The notes under the pieces were generated by a model. The model had not been told where the DNA came from. It saw only the letters and a program-made list of their open reading frames with translations, and did not search any database. From assembly GCA_945952415.1 (NCBI GenBank), contig CAMFIF010000002.1, forward strand, positions 248,001-312,000: a stretch of DNA of 64,000 nucleotides, given 5' to 3'. Position 1 is the first letter of the stretch, and each line of letters starts with the position of its first letter. This document shows positions 20,962-30,835 of the stretch, one piece after another. This DNA comes from an uncultured Rhizobium sp. GTDB taxonomy: Bacteria > Pseudomonadota > Alphaproteobacteria > Rhizobiales > Rhizobiaceae. A program made the position numbers and the translations under genes.

Positions 20962-21909
20962 ATGATTGGCCTTTCGATGAAACATATGCGCTATTTCGAT
21001 GCGCTGGCCCGCAATCGCCATTTCGGGCGCGCGGCGGTGGATTGCGCCGTTTCCCAGCCCGCCCTTTCCGTGCAGATCAAGGAGCTGGAGGCGCTGATCG
21101 GCGCGCCGCTTGTCGAGCGGTCATCGCGGCAGATTCGCCTGACCCCGCTCGGCGAGCGGTTTGCGGAGCGGGTACGCGCGATCCTGCAGGCGGTGGACGA
21201 GCTGGACGATCTTTCCCGTGCCTCGCGCAGTCCCTTTACCGGGCCCTTCCGCTTCGGGGTGATCCCGACCGTGGCACCCTATGTGCTGCCGCGCATCCTG
21301 AAGAGGCTGGCCCAGAATTTTCCCGGTCTTGAGGTGCGGCCGCGGGAGGCGCTCACGCAGAAGCTGAAGGACGATCTGGCCGACGGGCGGCTCGATGCGG
21401 CGATCCTCGCGCTGCCGGCGGCGGAAGGAAGTTTCATGGAAGCGCCACTTTTTACCGAGGAATTCCTTTTGGTGCGCTCGCAGCGGGAGGCGGGCCTGCC
21501 GGTTCCCTCCCTCGATGCGCTGCAGGACATGCGGCTTCTGCTTCTGGAGGAAGGGCACTGTTTTCGGGACCAGGCCATGGCCTTCTGCCATCTCCAGCCT
21601 TCGCCCGCCCGAGACTTCATCGAGGGCAGCTCGCTCTCGACCCTGGTTCAGATGGTGGGGGCGGATATTGGCGTGACCCTCATCCCGGAAATCGCCCTGC
21701 CTACCGAGGGGCGGCTTGCGGAAGTTGCGGTCACGCGCCTGCCGGCGCCAGCCCCCACACGCACCATCGGCTTGGTCTGGCGGCGCAGCAATCCCCTCTC
21801 CGCAGAACTTCAGGAAATCGCCGCCTCCCTCGTGCGGCTCGATCTCGGCGGGTCGGATGCGCCGCCGGGCGGGAGAGGGGCGGAACAGGGCCGGCAAACG
21901 GGCGTTTAA
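20962..21909 (+). CDS. oxyR: Hydrogen peroxide-sensing LysR regulator OxyR
   Basis: A 315-residue LysR protein. The winged HTH is at about 5-65 (FGRAAVDCAVSQPALSVQIKELEALIG) and the substrate-binding-like sensor follows. The box LLLLEEGHCFRDQAMAFC carries C200 and C209, spaced exactly as the redox pair C199/C208 of E. coli OxyR, so it should form the peroxide-induced disulphide. That pair and the divergent katG make this OxyR rather than another LysR member. The tail after about residue 295 is glycine-rich and variable. Alternative start at M6. Confidence 0.94.
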   Translation: MIGLSMKHMRYFDALARNRHFGRAAVDCAVSQPALSVQIKELEALIGAPLVERSSRQIRLTPLGERFAERVRAILQAVDELDDLSRASRSPFTGPFRFGVIPTVAPYVLPRILKRLAQNFPGLEVRPREALTQKLKDDLADGRLDAAILALPAAEGSFMEAPLFTEEFLLVRSQREAGLPVPSLDALQDMRLLLLEEGHCFRDQAMAFCHLQPSPARDFIEGSSLSTLVQMVGADIGVTLIPEIALPTEGRLAEVAVTRLPAPAPTRTIGLVWRRSNPLSAELQEIAASLVRLDLGGSDAPPGGRGAEQGRQTGV

Positions 21910-22465
21910 AGAGAGAAGGACAACGCCCCAATCAGGCGCTTGAGCGAAGGCTATCGCAACGCGGGGCCCGCTCGCCGGCAGATGGCTGACCATCCGCAGG
22001 GGTACGGCCATGCGAAGGCCGCGCGTTGCGAACAGAGAAACGGTATCGCGGCATAGACTTGCGACGATACACGTGCGAAATACTATGTCGCTTCATGAGT
22101 GTAGATCCGTAACCGCTCCCTTTATCTTGCCCCGCCCGTTCACATCCTGTGTCGGGCAAGAGGAGAAGCGGCCGGAAAGTCCGCTTGGCCGGTACAATCC
22201 CTTCTGGATCACCGGGACAATCTACGAGGTGCATTTTCGGCATTTTTGCCGTAATGCGTATGAAGGCGGCATCAAGCCGTTGATAAATTAGCTGATTCCC
22301 GGCGGCTTCATGTCGGGGGGACCGGCATGGCATTCATCGGAAAGTCGGCCTGGCAGCACCACTTTCCAATAGCGTTCACAACTGCAGCCGCAATGCCCTG
22401 CGGTTGCGTATTGGGGGATAACGAAGAAAAATCGTTTTGTAAACGAAGATTTTTCGTAAATCGGA
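21910..22465. other. Gene-free region between oxyR and the second CI-like regulator
   Basis: About 555 bases with no credible gene; short frames lack ribosome-binding sites. No oxyR terminator hairpin is obvious. The last 50 bases are AT-rich and carry the operator-like repeat at 22427-22454. Confidence 0.45.
22427..22454. promoter_or_regulatory. Inverted repeat next to the second CI-like regulator (putative operator)
   Basis: Perfect 7-bp arms AAAAATC (22427-22433) and GATTTTT (22448-22454) enclose a nested palindrome CGTTT-TGT-AAACG (22433-22445), 12 bases before the ATG. The TTTTGTAAA core also occurs between the arms of the repeat upstream of the paralogue. Autoregulation is inferred. 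Confidence 0.55.
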
Positions 22466-22969
22466 ATGGCAAGACCAGAAAAACCAAGAACAGCCCTAGG
22501 TCAAAGACTGATACAGGCCCGAAAATCACTTGGATTGGCGCAGAGACGGGAAATGGCCACCCTGCTGGGCGTACCCGTGGATACGCTCGGCACCTATGAG
22601 CGCGGCGTGAGTGAGCCGGGCATGAGCCTTCTGGCCCAGTATCGCTCCCGGTTCGGCATCAATCTCAACTGGCTGGCCACCGGCGAAGGCGACATGTTCG
22701 AGGGGACATCCCCGCGGATCGTTCCCGTGGACGGAGCGGCGCTCGAGAAGATCGCGGGGGCCGTTTCGGCGGTCTATCGCCAGCTTGGTCAGCCGGAAGA
22801 CCCGGCGGCCGCGGCAAGCCACACGGCGGCGATCTACAACCAGCTCGTCGCCCGGGGGATCGACCCGAATGACGAGGAGGCGGTGCTCGCCCATCTTCCC
22901 GCCCATGCGCTAGCGCTGCGGCGGCAATTGCAGGGCGCAGACCCTGGCGGAGACGACAGGGGTCAATGA
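22466..22969 (+). CDS. CI-like helix-turn-helix regulator, copy 2
   Basis: A 167-residue protein with a CI/XRE HTH (about 10-70: EMATLLGVPVDTLGTYERGVSEP, then LNWLATGEGDMF) and a helical tail. The tail shares a spaced pattern with copy 1: P[IV]D-x-A-x-LE[RK], a G[RQ]P, and [LI][HY]N near residue 118. No protease or ligand domain is present. Codon use is GC-rich like its neighbours except for the first 20 codons. It converges on the secretion adaptor gene. Homology to phage repressor DNA-binding domains does not imply a prophage here; no phage genes are near. Confidence 0.8.
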   Translation: MARPEKPRTALGQRLIQARKSLGLAQRREMATLLGVPVDTLGTYERGVSEPGMSLLAQYRSRFGINLNWLATGEGDMFEGTSPRIVPVDGAALEKIAGAVSAVYRQLGQPEDPAAAASHTAAIYNQLVARGIDPNDEEAVLAHLPAHALALRRQLQGADPGGDDRGQ

Positions 22970-22974
22970 ACAAG

Positions 22975-23005
22975 GCCGCGCGCCCATCGTAAACAGGCGC
23001 GCGGC
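22975..23005. terminator. Hairpin between convergent CI-like gene and secretion adaptor gene
   Basis: Perfect 10-bp stem GCCGCGCGCC/GGCGCGCGGC with an 11-base loop in the 44-base gap between two convergent genes. No T-run, so termination would be weak or Rho-assisted. Confidence 0.55.
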
Positions 23006-23013
23006 AGATCCGG

Positions 23014-24372
23014 TCAGTCTTCCCGGAAGGCGTGGCGGATCTGGTCCGTCAGAGGCTTCAGGAAATAGGACAGGGCCGTACGGTTTTCCGTGGCGATGAA
23101 GGCTTCCACCGGCATGCCCGGAACGAGCGCCACGCCCTTTTCCGCCAGTTTGGCGTGGATATCCGCCTCGGGCGTGATGCGAATGTCGTAGTAGCTCCGC
23201 TCGGTCTGCCGGTCCGTAGAGGCATCGGCGGCCACATAGGTCACGGTGCCCTGTACCTCCGGCGTATGCGAGCGATTGAAGGCCGGGAAGCGGATCCGCG
23301 CCTGCTGGCCCACATGCACCTGATCGATATCGATGGGACTGATCCGCAGCTCAAATTGCAGCGGTGCCGTTGCCGGCACGATCTTCAGGATCGTTTCGCC
23401 GGGATTGATCACCCCGCCGACGGTATGCACGGCCAGTTCATGGACCACGCCGCTCACCGGTGCCTTGATATCGATGCGGCTCAACTGGTCCTGCGCGGCA
23501 ATCCGCCGGGCCTGCTGTTCGGCAATCTTCGATTCCGTGTCGCGCAGGTCGCGCATCACGTCGGAGAGACTTTCCTCCTCAAGACCGGTGATCTGCACAT
23601 TGGTTTCGGCAATCTGGGCCAGAAGCCCGCCGCGATCCGTGATGAAGGAGCCATATTCCCCTTCGAGCCTTGCCGCATTCTGCTGCAGCGTGGCCACCTG
23701 CGAGCGGGTGGAGAGGTTCTTGTCCAGCAGCGACTGGGCCGTCGCAAGCTCGGTCTTGACCAGATCCCACTGACGCTTGCGGCTGTCGATGGTGATGTCG
23801 TAGCCCTTCACCTGCTGGGTCAGCTGGTCGATCTTCTGGCGCAGCTGATCCTGATGGTTTTTCAGCGTGCGCCGGCGCGTTTCGAAAAACTGCATTTCGC
23901 TGCGCATCGAATCGAGATCCGCCTGCGTGGGGTTCGCCACCATGTCGGCGGGAAAGGTGATCGTGGCGGCCCGGTCGCGTTCGGCCTGGAGACGCGCCAG
24001 CCTGGCCTTCAGCGCCGAAAGGGCGGAATCGACGATGTCGAGATTGGCTTTCAGCAGCGTGTCGTCGAGTTGCAGAAGGGTTTCGCCCTCCTTCACGCGG
24101 GTACCGTCATCCACCCGGATCTGTCCGACGACACCGCCGGTCGGGTGCTGCACGAGCTTTTCATTGCTTTGCAGCATGACCCGGCCGCCCCCGACAACGG
24201 CGCCTGTCAGTTCCGTCTGGGCGGCCCAGCCGAAGATGGCGAGCCCCATGAGGGCGATGATGACATAGCCCGAGATGATCTGCCGGCGAAGCCCGTCATC
24301 CTGGGGTTTGGGTGTCAGGGATTTCAGATCCAGAAGCGGGGTGCCGGAAAGCGGCGGCTTTTCCTGTATCAT
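23014..24372 (-). CDS. Type I secretion periplasmic adaptor (HlyD/PrtE family)
   Basis: A 452-residue membrane-fusion protein. A single N-terminal membrane helix (about 32-50) is followed by a biotinyl-lipoyl-like half motif (VQHPTGGVVGQIRVDDGTRVKEGETLLQLDD), a long coiled-coil hairpin (about 110-300), the second lipoyl half (RIDIKAPVSGVVHELAVHTVGGVINPGE) and a beta-barrel region. It would link an inner-membrane ABC exporter to a TolC-like channel. It begins 10 bases after the ABC gene stop. Architecture fits PrsE/PrtE-type adaptors of Rhizobium exporters; no TolC-like gene is near. Confidence 0.93.
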   Translation of the reverse strand: MIQEKPPLSGTPLLDLKSLTPKPQDDGLRRQIISGYVIIALMGLAIFGWAAQTELTGAVVGGGRVMLQSNEKLVQHPTGGVVGQIRVDDGTRVKEGETLLQLDDTLLKANLDIVDSALSALKARLARLQAERDRAATITFPADMVANPTQADLDSMRSEMQFFETRRRTLKNHQDQLRQKIDQLTQQVKGYDITIDSRKRQWDLVKTELATAQSLLDKNLSTRSQVATLQQNAARLEGEYGSFITDRGGLLAQIAETNVQITGLEEESLSDVMRDLRDTESKIAEQQARRIAAQDQLSRIDIKAPVSGVVHELAVHTVGGVINPGETILKIVPATAPLQFELRISPIDIDQVHVGQQARIRFPAFNRSHTPEVQGTVTYVAADASTDRQTERSYYDIRITPEADIHAKLAEKGVALVPGMPVEAFIATENRTALSYFLKPLTDQIRHAFRED

Positions 24373-24382
24373 GGCCTAAACC

Positions 24383-26119
24383 TCACGATTTCACGGCAAC
24401 GGGGCGCGCAATGGGCGACGGTCCCGCGGGATTGTTGAGCTGCTGCATGACCTTTTCGGTGGGTCCGAAATGGGTGAGCGTGCCGTCCTGCAGCACGGCG
24501 ACCAGATTGACCACGGCAAGCGCGCTCGGGCGGTGGGCGATCATGATGACGATGCCCTTGCGCTCCCGCACCTCGGCAATGGCCCGCATCAGGGCATTGT
24601 CGCCCTCCCCGTCCAGGTTGGAGGCGGGCTCGTCGAGCACGATCAGGAAGGGCTTGCCATAGAGCGCGCGGGCAAGGCCGATGCGCTGGCGCTGGCCGCC
24701 CGACAGCATGACGCCGGTTTCGCCTATGCGGGTGTTGTAGCCATCGGGCAGGCGCAGCACGAGATCGTGCACGCCAGCCGACCGGGCGGCCTCGATGACC
24801 TCCTCGGCTGTGGCGGAAGGATCGAACCGGCAGATATTCTCGGCGATCGTGCCGTCGAAGAGATCGGTGTTCTGCGGGAGATAGCCGATATGGCGACCGA
24901 TCCGGCGTTCGTCCCACTGTTCGAGCGGCGCGCCGTCGAGGCGGATCGAGCCGCGCACGGTGCGGGCCGCGCCGACGATGGCGCGGGCAAGCGTCGACTT
25001 GCCGGCGCCGCTGGGGCCGATGATCGCGAGACCGTCACCCGCCTGGAGATTGAGCGTGATGCCGTTGACGATCATGCGCTCGCCGCCCGGCGTGGCAACG
25101 GTAACGCCTTCGATCGACACGGACTTTTCCGGATCGGGCAGATCCAGCGGCCTGCCCTTGGCGGGCATCTTGCCGATGATCTCGAAGAGCCGGGTGCGGG
25201 CCTGACGCGCCGAAACGAAGAGCTTCCACTGGCTGATCACCATGTCGATGGGCGCGAGCGCCCGGCCGGACACGATATTGGCCGCAATGATGGAACCAGC
25301 GCTGAGTTCGCCCTGGATCGTCAGATAGGCGGCGACACCAAGCGAGGCCGACTGCAGGATCATGCGCAGCACCTTACCGACCGAACCGAGCGTCGCGGAG
25401 ACGTCGGTGAGGCTGCGCTGGGCGTCCATATATTGCTGGTTGACGGCGTTGAACTGGTCGAAGAAGGCTCCGCCGAAGCCCATGGCCTGAATGCTCTCGG
25501 CATTGCGGCGGGCCGCTTCGGAAAGGGCCTGGCGCTTGCCGACCAGCTCCATCACCGTCCTGGACGGCTTGCGGCTCAGCGCTTCGGTGAGGAGCGTCAG
25601 CGCGATCAGAAGCACCGCACCGCCGACCGTGATGTAGCCGAGCAGCGGATGCAGCGCGAAGACGAAGATCATGTAGATCGGGATCCAGGGCAGATCGAAG
25701 AGCGAGATCAGTGCCTGGGAGCTGACGAAGCTCCGCACCGTATCGAGATCGCGCATCGGCGCCTGGGCTTCCGAGGGGTTGCGGCCGAAGAGCGTCAGCA
25801 TCCTCAGGGCATCGAAGGCGACGGGCACGAGCTCCCGGTCGAAGCGCAGGCCGAGCCGGGCGACGATCCGCTGGCGCAGCCCGTCGAGCACGCCCTGGAA
25901 GACATAAAGCCCGACCGCAAGGATCGACAGGCCGATAAGGGTGGGCACGGACCGGCTACCCAGCACCCGGTCATAGACCTGCAGCATGTAGAGCGAGCCG
26001 GTAAGATACAGAAGATTGATGATCCCCGAAAAGATGAAGACGCTCACGGCGGATCGCTTGATCGACGCCATGGCGCGCTGAATAGCATCATTGTGGGTGG
26101 CTGAGGCTTGCCGAGACAT
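24383..26119 (-). CDS. Type I secretion ABC exporter (PrtD/PrsD family)
   Basis: A 578-residue half-transporter with a six-helix export domain (about 20-300) and a nucleotide-binding domain: Walker A GPSGAGKST (368-376), signature LSGGQ (472-476), Walker B IVLDEP (492-497) and a conserved histidine in AHRPS. No N-terminal C39 peptidase, so it should export proteins with an uncleaved C-terminal signal. ATG at 26119 has AAAGGACATT upstream and gives the usual length; a longer frame starts 10 codons earlier. It is first of a two-gene operon with the adaptor. No RTX-type substrate is encoded beside it. Confidence 0.93.
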   Translation of the reverse strand: MSRQASATHNDAIQRAMASIKRSAVSVFIFSGIINLLYLTGSLYMLQVYDRVLGSRSVPTLIGLSILAVGLYVFQGVLDGLRQRIVARLGLRFDRELVPVAFDALRMLTLFGRNPSEAQAPMRDLDTVRSFVSSQALISLFDLPWIPIYMIFVFALHPLLGYITVGGAVLLIALTLLTEALSRKPSRTVMELVGKRQALSEAARRNAESIQAMGFGGAFFDQFNAVNQQYMDAQRSLTDVSATLGSVGKVLRMILQSASLGVAAYLTIQGELSAGSIIAANIVSGRALAPIDMVISQWKLFVSARQARTRLFEIIGKMPAKGRPLDLPDPEKSVSIEGVTVATPGGERMIVNGITLNLQAGDGLAIIGPSGAGKSTLARAIVGAARTVRGSIRLDGAPLEQWDERRIGRHIGYLPQNTDLFDGTIAENICRFDPSATAEEVIEAARSAGVHDLVLRLPDGYNTRIGETGVMLSGGQRQRIGLARALYGKPFLIVLDEPASNLDGEGDNALMRAIAEVRERKGIVIMIAHRPSALAVVNLVAVLQDGTLTHFGPTEKVMQQLNNPAGPSPIARPVAVKS

Positions 26120-26314
26120 AATGTCCTTTCTGGTGCACATGCCGCGCACCGAACACCAGGCGTAAATGCATGAACTGGACGACTGTGCACTCTTGCGACA
26201 CAGGGCACTTATCCAGTAGTCTCTATATTAGAATTTAAGCAACAATTATAGGTAGACTTGGTTTATTTTCGCCTAATGGAATAGACCCCGCGGTTCCGGT
26301 GCAAAGCTTCGAGT

Positions 26315-27598
26315 TCAGGCAAGCAGCAGCACCTGAATGTCGGCCACGTTGGTGCCCGTGCCGCCGGTGACCACGAGGTCGTCGGTGGCGGCGAGAACGG
26401 GATTGCTGTCATTGTCTGCAAGGCGCGCGGCGATATCGAACCCGGCCTTTCCGGCACGCGGCAGGGTGCCGACATCCACCAGCGCGCCCGCCGCTTCGGT
26501 GGGGCCGTCACGACCATCCGTGCCGCCGCTCAGGAAAACCCAGGGGCGGTCGAGTGGCATGCGGGCTTCGGCGGCTGCGAGCCTGAGGGCCAGTTCCTGG
26601 TTGCGGCCACCCTTCCCCCGGCCTTTCAACATCACCACCGGCTCACCGCCGGACACGATCGCCACGCGGCCGGCGCCGGCTGCCCGAGCCATGGCGAGGA
26701 AATCGGCCGCCGCCTCCCCCACCTCGCCTTCCAGCCATTCATGGCCGGTCAGCGTGTCGTAACCGGCGGCAAGAGCTGCGGCCTTTGCCGCTTCCAGGCT
26801 CAGGCGGTTGGAGCCGATGATGCGGGAGCGGGCATGGGCGATGGGGGCCGCGAGATCTTCGAGCGGCGCCTTTTCCGCCAGATGGCGGGCAATGCTTTCG
26901 GGCAGGCTTTCCAGAAGCCCGTATTTGCCGAGGATTTCGAGGGCGCGCGCCGCGGTGGCGCGGCTCGGCACGGTCGGCCCGGAGGCGATGATGGTGAGGT
27001 CGTCCCCCGGCACGTCGGAGAGGACGAGCGCGAGAAGGCTGCCCCGCGCCGCAAGCCGCGCGAGCCGCCCGCCCTTCAGCCGGGACACCATGCTGCGCAC
27101 CGTATTGATTTCGGTGATGTCGGCACCGGAGCGGATGAGCGCGCTGTTCAGCGCCATCTTGTCGGCCAGCGCAATGCCCGCCGCGGGGGCGCAGAGAAGG
27201 GCCGATCCGCCGCCCGAGACGAGCACGATCACCAGATCGCCCTCCCCGGCGGAAGCGACTGCCCTCTCGATGGCTTCTGCGCCGCGCAAACCATTCTCGT
27301 CGGGGATGGGATGGCCACCGGGCAGAACGGTGACGCCCGGCACCGGCACGACATTTTCGTAATTGGTGAGCGCCACGGCCTCCACGAGCTTGTCGCCAAC
27401 GAGCGGAACGGCGGCCCGGATCATCGGAACGGCCGCCTTGCCGAAGGCGACGAGGATGATGCGCCGCGCGGCGGCCAGCGCCGCCTCTTCCTCGCCAAGC
27501 GCACGCGCCACGGCCCCTGCCGGATCCGCTGCACTGACCGCCGCATCGAAGAAGGCGCGGGCATCGGCGCGCAGGGCAGAGATCGTATCGGCGGTCAT
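26315..27598 (-). CDS. gckA: Glycerate 2-kinase (GckA/DUF4147 type)
   Basis: A 427-residue enzyme of the MOFRL/DUF4147 class that phosphorylates glycerate to 2-phosphoglycerate. Signature regions are VAFGKAAVPMIRAA, LVIVLVSGGGSALLCAPA, LVLSDVPGDD and, in the MOFRL part, VSGGEPVV-GKGGRNQELAL and FLSGGTDGRDGPTEAAGA. In the serine cycle this step feeds glycerate into central metabolism. Older databases call homologues hydroxypyruvate reductase (TtuD), so this gene could be mislabelled elsewhere. ATG 27598 starts the conserved part. It is last in the sgaA-mcl-mtkA-mtkB run, 150 bases after mtkB. Confidence 0.92.
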   Translation of the reverse strand: MTADTISALRADARAFFDAAVSAADPAGAVARALGEEEAALAAARRIILVAFGKAAVPMIRAAVPLVGDKLVEAVALTNYENVVPVPGVTVLPGGHPIPDENGLRGAEAIERAVASAGEGDLVIVLVSGGGSALLCAPAAGIALADKMALNSALIRSGADITEINTVRSMVSRLKGGRLARLAARGSLLALVLSDVPGDDLTIIASGPTVPSRATAARALEILGKYGLLESLPESIARHLAEKAPLEDLAAPIAHARSRIIGSNRLSLEAAKAAALAAGYDTLTGHEWLEGEVGEAAADFLAMARAAGAGRVAIVSGGEPVVMLKGRGKGGRNQELALRLAAAEARMPLDRPWVFLSGGTDGRDGPTEAAGALVDVGTLPRAGKAGFDIAARLADNDSNPVLAATDDLVVTGGTGTNVADIQVLLLA

Positions 27599-27748
27599 GG
27601 CGGGTCCTGGCTGGTTCAAGAAGGGAAAGGGCGGCGGAACCGATCCGATTCCGCCGCCCTGCATTGTGCCGATCCGCCTGCCATGGGCAACTCCCGCCGC
27701 GCCCTCGAAGGGCCGGAAAGCGCCAGAGGGGGCGCGATCCTGTGCCGA

Positions 27749-28648
27749 TCAGGCCGCCTTGAGCCGACCGCCCAGCACGCTTGCCACCGTCTCGCCGAAG
27801 GCCGATGGCGTCGGTACGATGGTGACGCCCGCATCCTTGAGGATCTCGACCTTTTCCTGTGCCGATTCGCCGAAGGCGGAAATGATCGCGCCCGCATGGC
27901 CCATCTTGCGGCCCTTGGGCGCGGAAAGACCGGCAATATAGGCGATCAGCGGCTTCTTCATGTGCTGCTCGGCCCAGAGCGCCGCCTCCACTTCCTGCGG
28001 TCCGCCGATCTCGCCGATCATGACCACCGCATCCGTATCCGGGTCCCTGTCGAAGAGTTCCAGCATGTCCTTGAAGGAGGAGCCGTTGATCGGATCACCG
28101 CCGATGCCGACGGAGGTGGAAACGCCGATGCCGAGCGCCTTCATCTGGCTCGCGGCCTCGTAGCCGAGCGTGCCCGAGCGGCCGACGATGCCGACGCGGC
28201 CCGGCAGGTAGATATGCCCCGGCATGATGCCCAGCAGCGCCTCGCCGGGCGTGATCATGCCCGCGCAGTTCGGCCCGATCAGCCGCATCCGCTCCTCATA
28301 GCGGTAGCGGCGCATGTGCCGCTTCACGCGGATCATGTCCTGGCTCGGAATGCCGTCGGTGATGCAGACGCAGAGCCGGATGCCCGCATCGGCGGCTTCC
28401 ATGATCGAATCCGCCGCGAAAGGCGGCGGCACGAAGACGATGGACGTATCCGCCCCGGTTTCCTTCACCGCACCCTTGACGGTGTTGAAGACGGGAAGCC
28501 CGAGATGGGTCTGCCCGCCCTTGCCGGGCGTCACGCCGCCCACGACCTTGGTGCCGTAGCGGCGCATGTCCTCGGCATGGAAGCTGCCGATCTTGCCGGT
28601 AAAGCCCTGGACGATCACGCGGTTTTGACAGTTCAGAAGAATGCTCAT
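27749..28648 (-). CDS. mtkB: Malate-CoA ligase subunit alpha (malate thiokinase)
   Basis: A 299-residue protein of the succinyl-CoA synthetase alpha family with CoA-binding QGFTGKIGSFHAEDM and the active-site histidine H251 in KGRKMGHAGAII, which is phosphorylated during catalysis. The neighbourhood (mtkA, malyl-CoA lyase, serine-glyoxylate aminotransferase) argues for the malate enzyme, which makes malyl-CoA from malate, CoA and ATP, rather than SucD of the TCA cycle. It starts 11 bases after mtkA and should form an alpha/beta complex with it. Sequence alone cannot exclude succinate as substrate. Confidence 0.9.
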   Translation of the reverse strand: MSILLNCQNRVIVQGFTGKIGSFHAEDMRRYGTKVVGGVTPGKGGQTHLGLPVFNTVKGAVKETGADTSIVFVPPPFAADSIMEAADAGIRLCVCITDGIPSQDMIRVKRHMRRYRYEERMRLIGPNCAGMITPGEALLGIMPGHIYLPGRVGIVGRSGTLGYEAASQMKALGIGVSTSVGIGGDPINGSSFKDMLELFDRDPDTDAVVMIGEIGGPQEVEAALWAEQHMKKPLIAYIAGLSAPKGRKMGHAGAIISAFGESAQEKVEILKDAGVTIVPTPSAFGETVASVLGGRLKAA

Positions 28649-28659
28649 GGTCGGCCCCC

Positions 28660-29841
28660 TCAGGCAGCGGTCTTGGTGACGGATTTCCAGATGGCGACGG
28701 CCTTTTCCGCCGCCTCGGCCAGCGTGTCGGCAACCTCGATCTTCTCGCCGGATTCGGCGAGAATGCGCTTGCCCTCCTCCACATTGGTGCCGGCCAGACG
28801 CACCACCAGCGGCACGGGCACGCCCACCTCGCGGATCGCCTTCACCACGCCCTCCGCCACCCAGTCACAGCGGTTGATGCCCGCAAAGATGTTGACGAGG
28901 ATGGTCTCGACATTCTTGTCCGCGAGCACCGCGCGGAAGCTCTTCGCCACCCGCTCCGGCGAGGCGCCGCCGCCGATGTCGAGGAAATTCGCGGGCTCGC
29001 CGCCGGCGATCTTGATCATGTCCATGGTCGCCATGGCCAGCCCCGCGCCATTGATGATGCAGCCGATGCGGCCATCGAGGCCCACATAGGAAAGGCCGCG
29101 ATCCGAGGCGAAGGTTTCGCGCGGGTCTTCCTGGCTCTTGTCGCGGAGCTCGGAAATATGGGCCCGGCGGAAGAGCGCATTGTCATCGAAGGACATCTTG
29201 GCATCGAGCGCGATCAGCCTGCCGTCGCGGGTGACGACGAGCGGATTGATCTCCAGCATGGAGGCGTCAAGCTCGCTGAAGGCGCGGTAGCAGCCGATCA
29301 GCGTCTGCACCGCCTTGCCGATCATGGCATTGTCGAGCCCGAGGCCGAAGGCGATCTCGCGGGCCTGGAAATCCATCATGCCGGCGCCGGGATCGACCAC
29401 GGCGCGGATGATCGAATCGGGTTCCTTCTCCGCAATTTCCTCGATTTCCATGCCGCCGGAGCCGGAGGCGACGATCATCACCCGCTCTTCCTTGCGGTCG
29501 AGCACGAAGCCCAGATAGAGTTCGCGGACGATGTCGACGCCTTCCTCCACATAGAGGCGGGAGACGAGCTTGCCGCGCGGGCCGGTCTGGTGCGTGACGA
29601 GGCGGCGGCCGAGCATGTGCTCGGCGGCATCGGAGATTTCCTTGTCGCTGCGGCAGAGGCGGATGCCGCCGGCCTTGCCGCGGGCGCCGGAATGGATCTG
29701 CGCCTTCACCACCCAGCTGCTGCCGCCGATCTCGCTGGCACGATAGGCCGCCTGTTCCGGGCTGTAGGCCAGCCCGCCGCGCGGGATTTCGATATGGTAG
29801 CGGGACAGGATTTCCTTGGCCTGATATTCGTGAATGTCCAT
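28660..29841 (-). CDS. mtkA: Malate-CoA ligase subunit beta (malate thiokinase)
   Basis: A 393-residue ATP-grasp subunit of the succinyl-CoA synthetase beta family. [17 protein letters not shown] opens it; [46 protein letters not shown] and the C-terminal ligase part [31 protein letters not shown] follow. Length is close to that of methylotroph MtkA. ATG 29841 was chosen because the conserved N-terminus begins there and GGAAAGGACC stands upstream. Order mcl-mtkA-mtkB with 22 and 11 base gaps implies one transcript. Confidence 0.9.
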   Translation of the reverse strand: MDIHEYQAKEILSRYHIEIPRGGLAYSPEQAAYRASEIGGSSWVVKAQIHSGARGKAGGIRLCRSDKEISDAAEHMLGRRLVTHQTGPRGKLVSRLYVEEGVDIVRELYLGFVLDRKEERVMIVASGSGGMEIEEIAEKEPDSIIRAVVDPGAGMMDFQAREIAFGLGLDNAMIGKAVQTLIGCYRAFSELDASMLEINPLVVTRDGRLIALDAKMSFDDNALFRRAHISELRDKSQEDPRETFASDRGLSYVGLDGRIGCIINGAGLAMATMDMIKIAGGEPANFLDIGGGASPERVAKSFRAVLADKNVETILVNIFAGINRCDWVAEGVVKAIREVGVPVPLVVRLAGTNVEEGKRILAESGEKIEVADTLAEAAEKAVAIWKSVTKTAA

Positions 29842-29863
29842 CTTTCTGGTCCTTTCCGTCCGG

Positions 29864-30823
29864 TCATTCCGCCGCAAGCGGCTGGCCCGCGGCGCGGATG
29901 GCATCCGCGGTCGCGATCACGTTGCGGGCCATGCGCTCGGAGGCGGCATCGATCATCTTGCCGTCGAGCGAGGCCGCCCCCTTGCCGGCGGCTTCCGCCT
30001 CCTTCAGCGCGTCGATGATGCGTTCGGCCCGGTTCACCTCCGCGGGCAAGGGCGAGAAGACCTCGTTGGCGAGCGCGATCTGCGAGGGATGGATCGCCCA
30101 TTTCCCCTCGATGCCGAGCGCTGCGGCGCGGCGCGCGGCGGCCCTGTATCCTTCCGGATCGGAAAAATCGCCGAAGGGCCCATCGATGGGGCGCAGACCA
30201 TAGGCGCGGCAGGCGACCGTCATGCGGGACAGGGCGAAGTGCCACTGATCGCCCGGATAGTCCGGGTTCAGCCCGCCAATGTTCACGGTGCGCGCCTTGT
30301 TGAACGCAGCATAATCGGCAACGCCGAAATGCAATGCTTCCAGCCGGTGCGGATAGGCGGCGATTGCTTCCACATTGGCCATGCCGAGCGCGGTTTCGAT
30401 CAGCGCCTCAAGGCCCACCCGGGTCCTGAAGCCGCGCGCCATCTCGATCTGGTTGCAGATCGCATCCACGGCGTAGAGATCGGCGGGCACACCAACCTTC
30501 GGCACCAGGATCGTGTCCAGCCGGTCCCCCGCCTGCTCCATCAGATCCACGAGATCGCGATACATGTAATGGGTGTCGAGGCCGTTGATGCGCACCGACA
30601 CGGTCTTGCCGCGGGCGCGCCAGTCGATCTCATTCAGCGCGCGGATGATGTTCGAACGGGCTCTCGCCTTGTCCGGCGGGGCAACCGCATCCTCGATGTC
30701 GAGAAAGACATAATCGGCGGCGGAACTGGCGGCCTTGAGGATCATCTCCTCGCTGGAGCCGGGGACGGCCAGTTCGGACCGCTGGATGCGCAGCTTGCGC
30801 AGATGATGGATGGTGTGGCTCAC
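29864..30823 (-). CDS. mcl: Malyl-CoA lyase
   Basis: A 319-residue CitE-like lyase that splits malyl-CoA into glyoxylate and acetyl-CoA. Long blocks match the methylotroph enzyme as I know it: [14 protein letters not shown] [75 protein letters not shown] and [15 protein letters not shown], then [18 protein letters not shown]. The glutamate and aspartate that bind Mg (in IETALG and LDIEDA) are kept. Located between sgaA (12 bases upstream) and mtkA (22 bases downstream), so co-transcribed. Confidence 0.95.
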   Translation of the reverse strand: MSHTIHHLRKLRIQRSELAVPGSSEEMILKAASSAADYVFLDIEDAVAPPDKARARSNIIRALNEIDWRARGKTVSVRINGLDTHYMYRDLVDLMEQAGDRLDTILVPKVGVPADLYAVDAICNQIEMARGFRTRVGLEALIETALGMANVEAIAAYPHRLEALHFGVADYAAFNKARTVNIGGLNPDYPGDQWHFALSRMTVACRAYGLRPIDGPFGDFSDPEGYRAAARRAAALGIEGKWAIHPSQIALANEVFSPLPAEVNRAERIIDALKEAEAAGKGAASLDGKMIDAASERMARNVIATADAIRAAGQPLAAE

Positions 30824-30835
30824 GGGCGGTCTCCC

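Noticed and set aside
27749..29841. Annotation of the two ligase genes as TCA-cycle sucCD
   Set aside because: Family alone would allow it, but tight linkage to malyl-CoA lyase and serine-glyoxylate aminotransferase, absence of sucAB or mdh, and match in length to MtkA/MtkB favour malate-CoA ligase.
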